In this document: positions 53,280 to 60,920 of the stretch, piece after piece
Position numbering within the stretch: position 1 is the first letter of the stretch
Layout of the letters: each line of letters starts with the position of its first letter
Assembly: GCA_937892955.1 (NCBI GenBank)
Contig: CALBKH010000012.1
Location: 52,427-116,426 of the forward strand
From: an uncultured Alphaproteobacteria bacterium
GTDB taxonomy: Bacteria; Pseudomonadota; Alphaproteobacteria; Rhizobiales; Ancalomicrobiaceae
Length of the DNA: 64,000 nucleotides
Reading direction: 5' to 3'
The notes under the pieces: model-generated
Databases searched by the model: none
Seen by the model: only the letters and a program-made list of their open reading frames with translations
What the model was told of the DNA's origin: nothing
Translations under genes and position numbers: made by a program

Positions 53280-54601
53280 GCCGTCCCCCCGTCGACCACA
53301 TGGTGCCGCGGATGCGGCCGCTGTCCAACCGCCGGGCCACCGTCGTCTCGGTGCTCGACGTCGGCTCGACCAAGGTCACCTGCCTGATCGCCAAGTTGAC
53401 GCCGCGCACCGCCGACAAGGTGCTGCCCGGCCGCACCCACGACATGACCGTGCTCGGCTACGGCATGCAGCGCTCGCGCGGCATGAAGTCGGGCACCGTC
53501 GTCGATCTCGAGGAAGCCGAGCAGTCGATCCGCCTCGCCGTCGACGCCGCCGAGCGCATGGCCGGGCTCACCATCGAGTCGCTGATCCTCAACCTCACGG
53601 CCGGCCGGCTGAAGAGCGAGGTCTTCCGCGCCAACGTCGACGTCGCCGGGCTCGAGGTCGACGAAGCCGACATCCAGCGGGTGCTCTCCGCCGGCGGCTC
53701 CCATTCGGTCACCGACAGCCGCTCCGTCGTTCATTCGCTGCCCATCGGCTATGCCCTCGACGGCTCGCGCGGCATCAAGGACCCGATCGGCATGCTGGGC
53801 AAGAAGCTCGCGGTCGACATGCACGTGGTGACGGCGGAGACCGCGCCGATCCGCAACCTCGAGCTCGCGGTCAACCGCTGCCATCTCGAGGTCGAGACCA
53901 TGGTCGCGACCCCTTACGCCTCGGGGCTCTCGACCCTCGTCGACGACGAAGCCGATCTCGGCGTCGCCTGCGTCGACATGGGCGGCGGCACCACCTCCAT
54001 GGCGATCTTCGCCGACGGCGCCTTCTGCCACGTCGACGCCATCGCCATCGGCGGCCACCACGTCACCATGGACATCGCGCAGGGCCTGTCGACCCGCCTC
54101 GCCGATGCCGAGCGCGTCAAGACGCTGCACGGCTCGGCGCTCGCCACCTCCTCGGACGACCACGAGGTGATCGGCGTGCCCTCCGTCGGCCAGGACCGCC
54201 ACGATGTCGTCAACGTGCCGCGCGGCGCGCTGACCCGCATCATCCGCCCCCGCGTCGAGGAGATCCTCGAACTGGTGCGCGACCGCCTCGCCGCCTCCGG
54301 CTTCGCCGGCCGCGTCGGCAAGCGCGTCGTGCTGACGGGCGGCGCGAGCCAGCTCACCGGCGTGGTCGAGGTGGCGCGACGCATTCTCGGACGCAACGTG
54401 CGTCTCGGACGGCCGCTCGGCATCGCCGGGCTGCCGCAAGCGGCCAAGGGCGCGGCTTTCGCCGGCGCCGTCGGCCTTCTGATCTATCCGCAGGTGGCGC
54501 AGATCGAGCAGTTCGACATGCGCCAGCAGCGGCGGCTGATGACCGGCACCGGGGGCAACTACTTCGCCCGGGTCGGCCAGTGGCTGAAGGAGAGTTGGTG
54601 A
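53276..54601 (+). CDS. ftsA: Cell division protein FtsA
   Basis: Actin-like protein that anchors FtsZ to the membrane. 441 residues. SVLDVGSTKVTCLIAKL begins the ATPase fold; the phosphate-2 site is ACVDMGGGTTSMAIF, and VVLTGGASQLTG the adenosine motif. The end, YFARVGQWLKESW, is an amphipathic membrane-targeting helix. It starts with GTG at 53276, overlapping the ftsQ stop (GTGA). Confidence 0.95.
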   Translation: MSRPPVDHMVPRMRPLSNRRATVVSVLDVGSTKVTCLIAKLTPRTADKVLPGRTHDMTVLGYGMQRSRGMKSGTVVDLEEAEQSIRLAVDAAERMAGLTIESLILNLTAGRLKSEVFRANVDVAGLEVDEADIQRVLSAGGSHSVTDSRSVVHSLPIGYALDGSRGIKDPIGMLGKKLAVDMHVVTAETAPIRNLELAVNRCHLEVETMVATPYASGLSTLVDDEADLGVACVDMGGGTTSMAIFADGAFCHVDAIAIGGHHVTMDIAQGLSTRLADAERVKTLHGSALATSSDDHEVIGVPSVGQDRHDVVNVPRGALTRIIRPRVEEILELVRDRLAASGFAGRVGKRVVLTGGASQLTGVVEVARRILGRNVRLGRPLGIAGLPQAAKGAAFAGAVGLLIYPQVAQIEQFDMRQQRRLMTGTGGNYFARVGQWLKESW

Positions 54602-54605
54602 ACTT

Positions 54606-54635
54606 CTCCGCCTCCCGACGAACCGGGAGCGGAGG
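54606..54635 (+). promoter_or_regulatory. Hairpin in the ftsA-ftsZ gap
   Basis: CTCCG-C-CTCCCG pairs with CGGGAG-CGGAG around a 6-base loop with one bulge. It lies just after the ftsA stop and 60 bp before ftsZ, without a T run; it may modify read-through or message stability between the two genes. Confidence 0.4.
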
Positions 54636-54692
54636 TGGTGCGGTTGGGAATTCCGCCCGGCGGGACCGGCGGCGGTGACTTGCGAGGATGCC

Positions 54693-56483
54693 ATGACGCT
54701 CAATCTGAAGATGCCCGACATTCGGGAATTGAAGCCGAGGATCACCGTGTTCGGTGTGGGTGGTGCCGGTGGCAACGCCGTCAACAACATGATCCAGGCC
54801 GGATTGAACGGCGTCGACTTCGTCGTCGCCAATACCGACGCCCAGGCGCTGACGCTGACCAAGTCGGAACGCATCATCCAGATGGGTGTCGCCGTCACCG
54901 AAGGCCTCGGCGCCGGCTCGATGCCGGAAGTCGGCCGCGCCGCCGCCGACGAGGTCATCGACGAGATCAACGATCACCTGACCGGCGCCCACATGGTGTT
55001 CATCACCGCCGGCATGGGCGGTGGCACCGGCACCGGCGCCGCCCCGGTGATCGCCAAGGCCGCGCGTGACATGGGCATCCTCACCGTCGGCGTCGTCACC
55101 AAGCCGTTCCAGTTCGAAGGCGCGCGCCGCATGCGCATCGCCGATTCGGGCATCACCGAGCTGCAGAAGCACGTCGACACCCTGATCGTCATCCCGAACC
55201 AGAACCTGTTCCGCATCGCCAACGAGCGCACCACCTTCGCCGACGCCTTCGCGATGGCCGATCAGGTGCTCTACTCGGGCGTCGCCTGCATCACCGACCT
55301 GATGGTGAAGGAGGGTCTCATCAACCTCGACTTCGCCGACGTCCGCTCGATCATGCGCGGCATGGGCAAGGCGATGATGGGCACCGGCGAATCCTCCGGC
55401 GACAAGCGCGCTCTCCAGGCCGCCGAAGCCGCGATCGCCAATCCGCTGCTCGACGAGACCTCGATGAAGGGCGCCAAGGGCGTGCTCATCTCGATCTCCG
55501 GCGGCAAGGACCTCACCCTCTTCGAGGTCGACGAGGCCGCCACCCGCATCCGCGAGGAGGTCGACCCCGACGCCAACATCATCCTCGGCGCCACCTTCGA
55601 CGACACCCTCGAAGGCGTGGTCCGCGTCTCGGTCGTCGCCACCGGCATCGACCAGGAGGTCAAGGCCGAGCTGACCCAGCAGGAAGCCCGTATGGCCGAC
55701 CTCGCCGCGCGCCTGCGCGCCGCCGGCCGTCCGGTTCCCGCCGCGCTCGAGCAGGCTCGCACCGAGGTCCGCACCTCCGGCGCCGCCAACTCGGCCGCCG
55801 CCGCCATCGCCCGCTCGCTCGACGTCGCCGAGACCTTCGCGCCGGCCCCGGCTCCCGTGCCGGCCCCCGCCCCGGTCGTCGAGACCCGCGTCGAGCCGGT
55901 CGCCGAAGCGCCCGCGCCGGTCACCTACGCCGCTCACGATCCGGCGGTGGCGATCCAGCGCTACGAGCCGCAACCGGCCACCTTCGCCCACACCGACCCG
56001 GTCGCCGAGATCGACGAGCCGGTCGCCCGCCCCGAGCCGCAGATCGATCGCCGGCCCTACATCCCGCCGACCGCCGAGCGTCCGACCGTCCAGGCCCGCA
56101 TGCCGCGCGTCGACGAGTTCCCGCCGATCGCCCAGCGTCAGATGGCGCCAGCCGAGGAGCATCACGACGACGAGCGCCGTCCGATGAGCCTCTTGAAGCG
56201 CCTCGCCCACGGCCTGTCGCGGCGCGAGGACCACGAAACCGAAGTCCAGGCCCCGCGCGAGCCGACCTTCGCCCCCGCCCCGGCGCCGCGTGAGACCGCG
56301 TCCTACCAGCCCGCCGGCCACGACGAGTTCGCCAAGCGTCCCACCCCGCGGATGCCGGCCGAACCGGCTCACCGTCCGGCCGCCGGCAGCCTCGATCCGA
56401 TGGGCCGCGCCCCGGCGCAGACCCGCATGTCGGAAGAGGATCAGCTGGAGATTCCCGCCTTCCTCCGCCGCCAGGCGAACTGA
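54693..56483 (+). CDS. ftsZ: Cell division protein FtsZ
   Basis: Tubulin-like GTPase that forms the division ring. 596 residues, long for FtsZ because of the extended variable linker usual in Rhizobiales. FGVGGAGGNAVNNMI is the first nucleotide loop; the tubulin signature GGGTGTG is at about residues 109-115. The linker (~residues 350-580) is Pro/Ala/Glu-rich, and the C-terminal peptide EEDQLEIPAFLRRQAN binds FtsA and other partners. ATG at 54693; an upstream GTG at 54675 is in frame but lacks a better ribosome site. A textbook terminator follows. Confidence 0.97.
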   Translation: MTLNLKMPDIRELKPRITVFGVGGAGGNAVNNMIQAGLNGVDFVVANTDAQALTLTKSERIIQMGVAVTEGLGAGSMPEVGRAAADEVIDEINDHLTGAHMVFITAGMGGGTGTGAAPVIAKAARDMGILTVGVVTKPFQFEGARRMRIADSGITELQKHVDTLIVIPNQNLFRIANERTTFADAFAMADQVLYSGVACITDLMVKEGLINLDFADVRSIMRGMGKAMMGTGESSGDKRALQAAEAAIANPLLDETSMKGAKGVLISISGGKDLTLFEVDEAATRIREEVDPDANIILGATFDDTLEGVVRVSVVATGIDQEVKAELTQQEARMADLAARLRAAGRPVPAALEQARTEVRTSGAANSAAAAIARSLDVAETFAPAPAPVPAPAPVVETRVEPVAEAPAPVTYAAHDPAVAIQRYEPQPATFAHTDPVAEIDEPVARPEPQIDRRPYIPPTAERPTVQARMPRVDEFPPIAQRQMAPAEEHHDDERRPMSLLKRLAHGLSRREDHETEVQAPREPTFAPAPAPRETASYQPAGHDEFAKRPTPRMPAEPAHRPAAGSLDPMGRAPAQTRMSEEDQLEIPAFLRRQAN

Positions 56484-56509
56484 CCGAGGGTCACCCCGAA
56501 AAGACGCCG

Positions 56510-56552
56510 AACGGGGCCCGTCACGACTGTGACGGGCCCCGTTCCCGTTTTT
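56510..56552 (+). terminator. Rho-independent terminator of ftsZ
   Basis: AACGGGGCCCGTCAC, loop GACT, GTGACGGGCCCCGTT is a 15-bp perfect stem; CCCGTTTTT follows. It separates ftsZ from lpxC, which therefore needs its own promoter. Confidence 0.9.
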
Positions 56553-56568
56553 CGACACATTCGGATAA

Positions 56569-56583
56569 TTAATTGAAAATTAA
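56569..56583 (+). promoter_or_regulatory. Perfect CtrA box upstream of lpxC
   Basis: TTAATTGAAAATTAA matches TTAA-N7-TTAA exactly and is 17 bp beyond the ftsZ terminator and 230 bp upstream of lpxC. It lies in the only strongly AT-rich piece of this cluster. A direct repeat of GTAAC spaced 10 bp (56607 and 56617) is 25 bp downstream. Control by CtrA is inferred. Confidence 0.6.
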
Positions 56584-56813
56584 TCAATTTTTGATCTGCA
56601 ATAGTGGTAACAATGTGTAACCAACCGTGATTTCGCTTCCCGCTCGACCCTCTGTAGTTTGACGCTCGACCGGTTCGTCGAAGCACCTTTCGGGCCTGCT
56701 TCGGACCGGTTTCGAACAGGCGGAATCAGGGACCGGTTCCACCCGCTTCGAGAGTGAAGACGAAGAGCTCTCCGCCCCTTCTCGGGCGCCGACGAGCCGG
56801 ACGGGTGAAGACG

Positions 56814-57776
56814 ATGGCACGCAAGACCGTGAACGCACAGACCACGATCGCAGATACGGTACGCGTCGTAGGAATAGGCGTCCACAACGGCCAGGAAGTC
56901 ACCCTCACCCTCCATCCCGCCGATGCCGACACCGGCATCGTCTTCGTCCGCACCGAGGCGGTGCAGGGCCGCGACGTCGAGATCCCGGCCCTGTGGAGCC
57001 ACGTCTCCGCCACCGACCTGTGCACCATGGTCGGCGATCCCGAGCGGGCTTCCGTCGCCACCATCGAACACCTGATGGCCGCCCTGCGCGGTCTCGGCGT
57101 CGACAACCTGGTGATCGAGATCGACGGTCCCGAAGTCCCGGTGATGGACGGCTCCTCCGACGCCTTCATCGAAGCGATCGATCAGGTCGGCCTCGTCACC
57201 CAGACGGCCCGCCGCCGCTTCATCCGCGTTCTGAAGCGGGTCCGCATCGAGCTCGGCAGCGGCTGGGCCGAACTGCGCCCCTACGAGGGCCAGCGCTACG
57301 AAGTCACCATCGACTTCCCCGACGCGGTCATCGGCCGTCAGTCGATCGGCATCGACCTTTCTCCGCAGGTCTTCCGCGAGCAGGTCGCGCGCGCCCGCAC
57401 CTTCGGCTTCGTCAAGGATCTCGAGAAGCTGCTGCCGCTGGGCCTGTGCCGTGGCTCCAGCCTCGAGAATTCCGTCGCCATCAAGGACGACCGCGTCCTC
57501 AACCCGGAAGGCCTGCGCTGGGCCGACGAATTCGTCCGCCACAAGCTGCTCGACGCCATCGGCGACCTCGCCCTGTCCGGTGCTCCCCTTCTCGGCCTCT
57601 ACCGCTCCTATCGGGGCGGCCATCGCATGAACCACCTGACGCTGAAGGCGCTCCTCGCCGATCCGACCGCCTGGGAGCTGGTCGAAGCGCCGAGCCGCTC
57701 CGCCGCCGCGCCGGCCGCCGAGATCGGTATCGGCATCGGCATGGTGGCTCCGGCCTGGGCCGCGGAAGTCGCCTGA
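56814..57776 (+). CDS. lpxC: UDP-3-O-acyl-N-acetylglucosamine deacetylase
   Basis: Zn-dependent, committed step of lipid A synthesis. 320 residues. GVHNGQEVTLTLHPA, the Zn site EHLMAALRGLGVDN, GPEVPVMDGSS with the catalytic acid, HKLLDAIGDLAL with a further Zn/catalytic His, and HRMNHLTLKALL are landmarks. ATG at 56814; an in-frame stretch upstream to 56754 is not part of the family. The 15-residue C-terminal tail (MVAPAWAAEVA) is hydrophobic. Confidence 0.95.
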   Translation: MARKTVNAQTTIADTVRVVGIGVHNGQEVTLTLHPADADTGIVFVRTEAVQGRDVEIPALWSHVSATDLCTMVGDPERASVATIEHLMAALRGLGVDNLVIEIDGPEVPVMDGSSDAFIEAIDQVGLVTQTARRRFIRVLKRVRIELGSGWAELRPYEGQRYEVTIDFPDAVIGRQSIGIDLSPQVFREQVARARTFGFVKDLEKLLPLGLCRGSSLENSVAIKDDRVLNPEGLRWADEFVRHKLLDAIGDLALSGAPLLGLYRSYRGGHRMNHLTLKALLADPTAWELVEAPSRSAAAPAAEIGIGIGMVAPAWAAEVA

Positions 57777-57997
57777 GCCGGCTCCGCGCCGACGCATCGA
57801 GATCTTCGCCGAGGCCCGCTGCGTGGGCGTCCCGCCACAAATTCGATCCAATCGACCGCCACCGAGGTGACGCGGTCGTTCCGGCGCGTTACAACGTCGG
57901 CCGATCGGCCGTCGGCCTTCGGTGAAGCCTGCGGCGGAACGGGTCTCGACGACCGGCGGATGCGGTGGCCAACCGCGTCGGCCAGAACGGATTGCGA

Positions 57998-58888
57998 ATG
58001 ATGGGGAACGCCAACGTGGTCGACGCCGGTACGACGAAGACGATCGAGCGCAGGTCCGCTCTCGCCCGCCCGCATCGGGTCGCCGGCCTCGTGATGGCCG
58101 TCACCGTCGCCGCCCTCCTCGCCGGATGCGCCTCCAAGGAGGACGACCTCGGCCTCGACCGCACCCCGGCCGACCAGCTCTACAACGAGGGTCTGGTGCT
58201 CCAACAGGCCGGCAAGCGCTCCGACGCGGTGAAGAAGTTCGAGGACCTCGATCGCCTGCACCCCTATTCGGAATGGGCCAAGAAGTCGGTCCTGATGCAG
58301 GCCTACACCGAATTCGAGCGCGGCAAGTACACCGAGTGCATCACCGCCGCCCGTCGCTTCGTCACCCTCTACCCCGGTAGCCCGGACGCGGCCTACGCCC
58401 AGTATCTGATGGCGGAGAGCTACTACAAGCAGATCCCCGACATCAGCCGCGACCAGGAGCGCACCGGCAAGGCGCTGCAGGCCTATGCCGAACTGGTGCA
58501 GAAGTACCCGGACTCCCCTTATGCCGACGACGCCCGCCGCAAGCTTCTCGCGGTCAAGGACCAGCTCGCCGGCAAGGAGATGGACGTCGGCCGCTTCTAT
58601 CTGCGCAAGGGCCAGTATCTCGCCGCCATCAACCGCTTCAAGGTGGTGACGACCGAGTTCCAGACCACCCGCCACGTCGAGGAAGCCCTCGCCCGTCTGG
58701 TCGAGGCCTACTACGCCCTCGGCGTCGTCAACGAGGCGCAGACCGCCGCCGCCGTGCTCGGGCACAATTTCCCCGACAGCCAGTGGTACAAGGACAGCTA
58801 TTCGCTCCTGCAGAAGGGCGGCTACGATCCGAGCGAGTCCTCCGACAGCTGGATCTCCAAGTCCTTCCGCGGCTTCCGCGTCTTGTGA
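57998..58888 (+). CDS. bamD: Outer-membrane assembly lipoprotein BamD
   Basis: Lipoprotein of the beta-barrel assembly machine. 296 residues. A long basic N terminus, a hydrophobic segment and the lipobox LLAGC (about residues 40-44) are followed by five TPR-like repeats, e.g. QLYNEGLVLQQAGKRSDAVKKF and YLRKGQYLAAINRFKVV. The usual ATG is 57998; a GTG at 57965 is in frame. The 221-bp gap upstream holds no recognised feature. Confidence 0.93.
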   Translation: MMGNANVVDAGTTKTIERRSALARPHRVAGLVMAVTVAALLAGCASKEDDLGLDRTPADQLYNEGLVLQQAGKRSDAVKKFEDLDRLHPYSEWAKKSVLMQAYTEFERGKYTECITAARRFVTLYPGSPDAAYAQYLMAESYYKQIPDISRDQERTGKALQAYAELVQKYPDSPYADDARRKLLAVKDQLAGKEMDVGRFYLRKGQYLAAINRFKVVTTEFQTTRHVEEALARLVEAYYALGVVNEAQTAAAVLGHNFPDSQWYKDSYSLLQKGGYDPSESSDSWISKSFRGFRVL

Positions 58889-58894
58889 CGCCCG

Positions 58895-58932
58895 CCCGGC
58901 CGCGCAGCGCGGTCGGGGGGTTCCGTTTTGTT
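58895..58932 (+). terminator. Probable terminator between bamD and recN
   Basis: CCCGGCCGCGC paired with GCGCGGTCGGG (one G-T pair) is followed by GGGGTTCCGTTTTGTT. It is 6 bp after the bamD stop and T-rich on the 3' side. Confidence 0.6.
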
Positions 58933-58984
58933 CTCGCCGGGACTATCGTCCGCGAAAGATCCTCCCGGAGAATCGCGTCCGCCC

Positions 58985-60658
58985 ATGCTCGCCGCTCTGT
59001 CGATCCGAGACATCGTTCTGATCGAGCGGTTGGAGATCGATTTCACGCGCGGTCTCACCGTGCTCACCGGCGAGACCGGCGCCGGCAAGTCGATCCTGCT
59101 CGACAGTCTGGCGCTGGCGCTCGGCGGCCGCGGCGACGCCGGCCTCGTCCGCCACGGCGCGCCGCAGGGACAGGTCACCGCTGTCTTCGACGTCGCCGCC
59201 GACCACCCCGTCCGCCGTCTCCTCGCCGACAACGACATCGACGCCTCCGGCGACGTCATCGTCCGCCGCGTCCAGACCGCCGACGGCCGCACCCGCGCCT
59301 TCCTCAACGATGCTCCCGTCTCGGCGACGCTCCTGCGCGACGTCGGCGAACGCCTCGTCGAGATCCACGGCCAGCACGACGATCGCGCCCTCGTCGACGA
59401 ACGCGAACACCGCCGCCTGCTCGACGCCTTCGGCGCTCTCGAGGACTTGGTCGCCGTCGCCGCGAACGCCTGGGCCTCGTGGCGCACCACCGTGAAGGAG
59501 CGCGACGGCCACGCCGCCCGCATCGACGCCGCCCGGCGCGAGGCCGACTATCTGCGCGCCAGCCTCGAAGAGCTCGATCGCCTCGCCCCGGAAGAGGGCG
59601 AGGAGACCGAACTGGCGACGAAACGCCATCGCATGATGCAATCGGAGAAGATCGCCGGCGATCTCGCCGACGCGGTCGGCACCTTCGACGGCCCCCACTC
59701 GCCGATCCCGACCATCGCCTCGCTGATCCGCAACCTCGAGCGCAAGACCACCGCCCTGCCCGAACTGACGGAAACGGCGCTGAAGCCGATGGGCGCCGCA
59801 CTCGACCTGCTCGAGGAAGCGCGCGGCGCACTGGAGAAGGCGTTGCGCGAGGCCGACTTCGATCCGCGCGACCTGGAGCGCACCGAGGAGCGCCTCTTCG
59901 CCCTGCGCGCGAGCGCCCGCAAGCACGCCTGCGCCTACGACGCGCTCCCGGCCCTGCGCGCCCGCATGGCCGGCGATCTCGCCGCCCTCGACCACGGCGA
60001 AGAGCGCCTCGCCGCCCTCGAGGCCGCCGTCGCCGCCGCCGAGGCCACGTACTTCGCCGCCGCCGCGACCCTCTCCGCCGCACGCACAGCGGCCGCCACG
60101 GACCTCGAGGCGGCCGTCCACGCCGAATTGCCGGCGCTGAAGCTGGAGCGCGCCCGCTTCCTCGTCGCCCGCACCGCCGACCGCGCCCAGGCCGGCCCCG
60201 AGGGCATCGACCGCGTCGAGTTCCACGTCCAGACCAATCCCGGCACCCGCCCGGGCCCGATGATGAAGGTCGCCTCCGGCGGCGAGCTGTCGCGCTTCCT
60301 GTTGGCGCTGAAGGTGAGCCTCGCCGACAAGGGCTCGGCCCCGACGCTGATCTTCGACGAGATCGATACCGGCGTCGGCGGCGCGGTCGCCGGCGCGGTC
60401 GGTCAGCGACTGGCGCGATTGGCCGACAAGGTCCAGGTGATGAGCGTCACCCACGCCCCGCAGGTCGCGGCTCGCGCCGACACCCACCTGCTGATCTCCA
60501 AGGAGCCGGTCCCCGGCGGCGGCGAAGAGCGAGTGGCGACCCGCGTCGTCGAACTCACCCGCGAAGCCCGCCGCGAGGAGATCGCCCGGATGCTCTCCGG
60601 CGAGACCGTGACGGCCGAAGCGCGGGCCGCGGCAGAGAGTCTGATGGCCGGAGGGTGA
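58985..60658 (+). CDS. recN: DNA repair protein RecN
   Basis: SMC-like ATPase of double-strand-break repair. 557 residues. Walker A GETGAGKS is at about residues 29-36; a long coiled coil lies between; the C-terminal signature/Walker B part has KVASGGELSRFLLALK and PTLIFDEIDTGVGG, then VMSVTHAPQVAA. ATG at 58985. In this genus of genomes it commonly sits between bamD and ligA, as here. Confidence 0.95.
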   Translation: MLAALSIRDIVLIERLEIDFTRGLTVLTGETGAGKSILLDSLALALGGRGDAGLVRHGAPQGQVTAVFDVAADHPVRRLLADNDIDASGDVIVRRVQTADGRTRAFLNDAPVSATLLRDVGERLVEIHGQHDDRALVDEREHRRLLDAFGALEDLVAVAANAWASWRTTVKERDGHAARIDAARREADYLRASLEELDRLAPEEGEETELATKRHRMMQSEKIAGDLADAVGTFDGPHSPIPTIASLIRNLERKTTALPELTETALKPMGAALDLLEEARGALEKALREADFDPRDLERTEERLFALRASARKHACAYDALPALRARMAGDLAALDHGEERLAALEAAVAAAEATYFAAAATLSAARTAAATDLEAAVHAELPALKLERARFLVARTADRAQAGPEGIDRVEFHVQTNPGTRPGPMMKVASGGELSRFLLALKVSLADKGSAPTLIFDEIDTGVGGAVAGAVGQRLARLADKVQVMSVTHAPQVAARADTHLLISKEPVPGGGEERVATRVVELTREARREEIARMLSGETVTAEARAAAESLMAGG

Positions 60659-60699
60659 GGAGCGGTCGAACGGAATGTCCGCGCGCCCGAGGCGCGCTT

Positions 60700-60853
60700 C
60701 CTTCTCCCCTTGCGGGAGAAGGTGCCCGAAGGGCGGATGAGGGGTCCGGACCTCTCCTCGGTACTCGGCATTCGTGGTTTCGTCCCGATTGCCGCTTCGC
60801 GGCGCCCCCTCATCCGGCGCTCGCGCGCCACCTTCTCCCGCGAGAGGAGAAGG
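60700..60853. repeat. ~153-bp inverted-repeat element (family 2, copy 3)
   Basis: CCTTCTCCCCTTGCGGGAG at the left and CACCTTCTCCCGCGAGAGG(AGAAGG) at the right; CCCGAAGGGC, GCCGCTTCGCGGCG and CCCCTCATCCGG between. It occupies the recN-ligA gap. The three copies share ends and internal blocks but the spacer between them differs. Confidence 0.8.
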
Positions 60854-60920
60854 GTTCCGGCCTCCGGCCGGTCGTGACACGATGAACCCCGGGCGCTCGT
60901 TCCGCCCGCCGAGGACTCCC

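Noticed and set aside
58920..58933. SOS (LexA) box upstream of recN
   Set aside because: GTTC-N6-GTTC is one base shorter than the alphaproteobacterial GTTC-N7-GTTC, and it overlaps the T-rich tail of the terminator.
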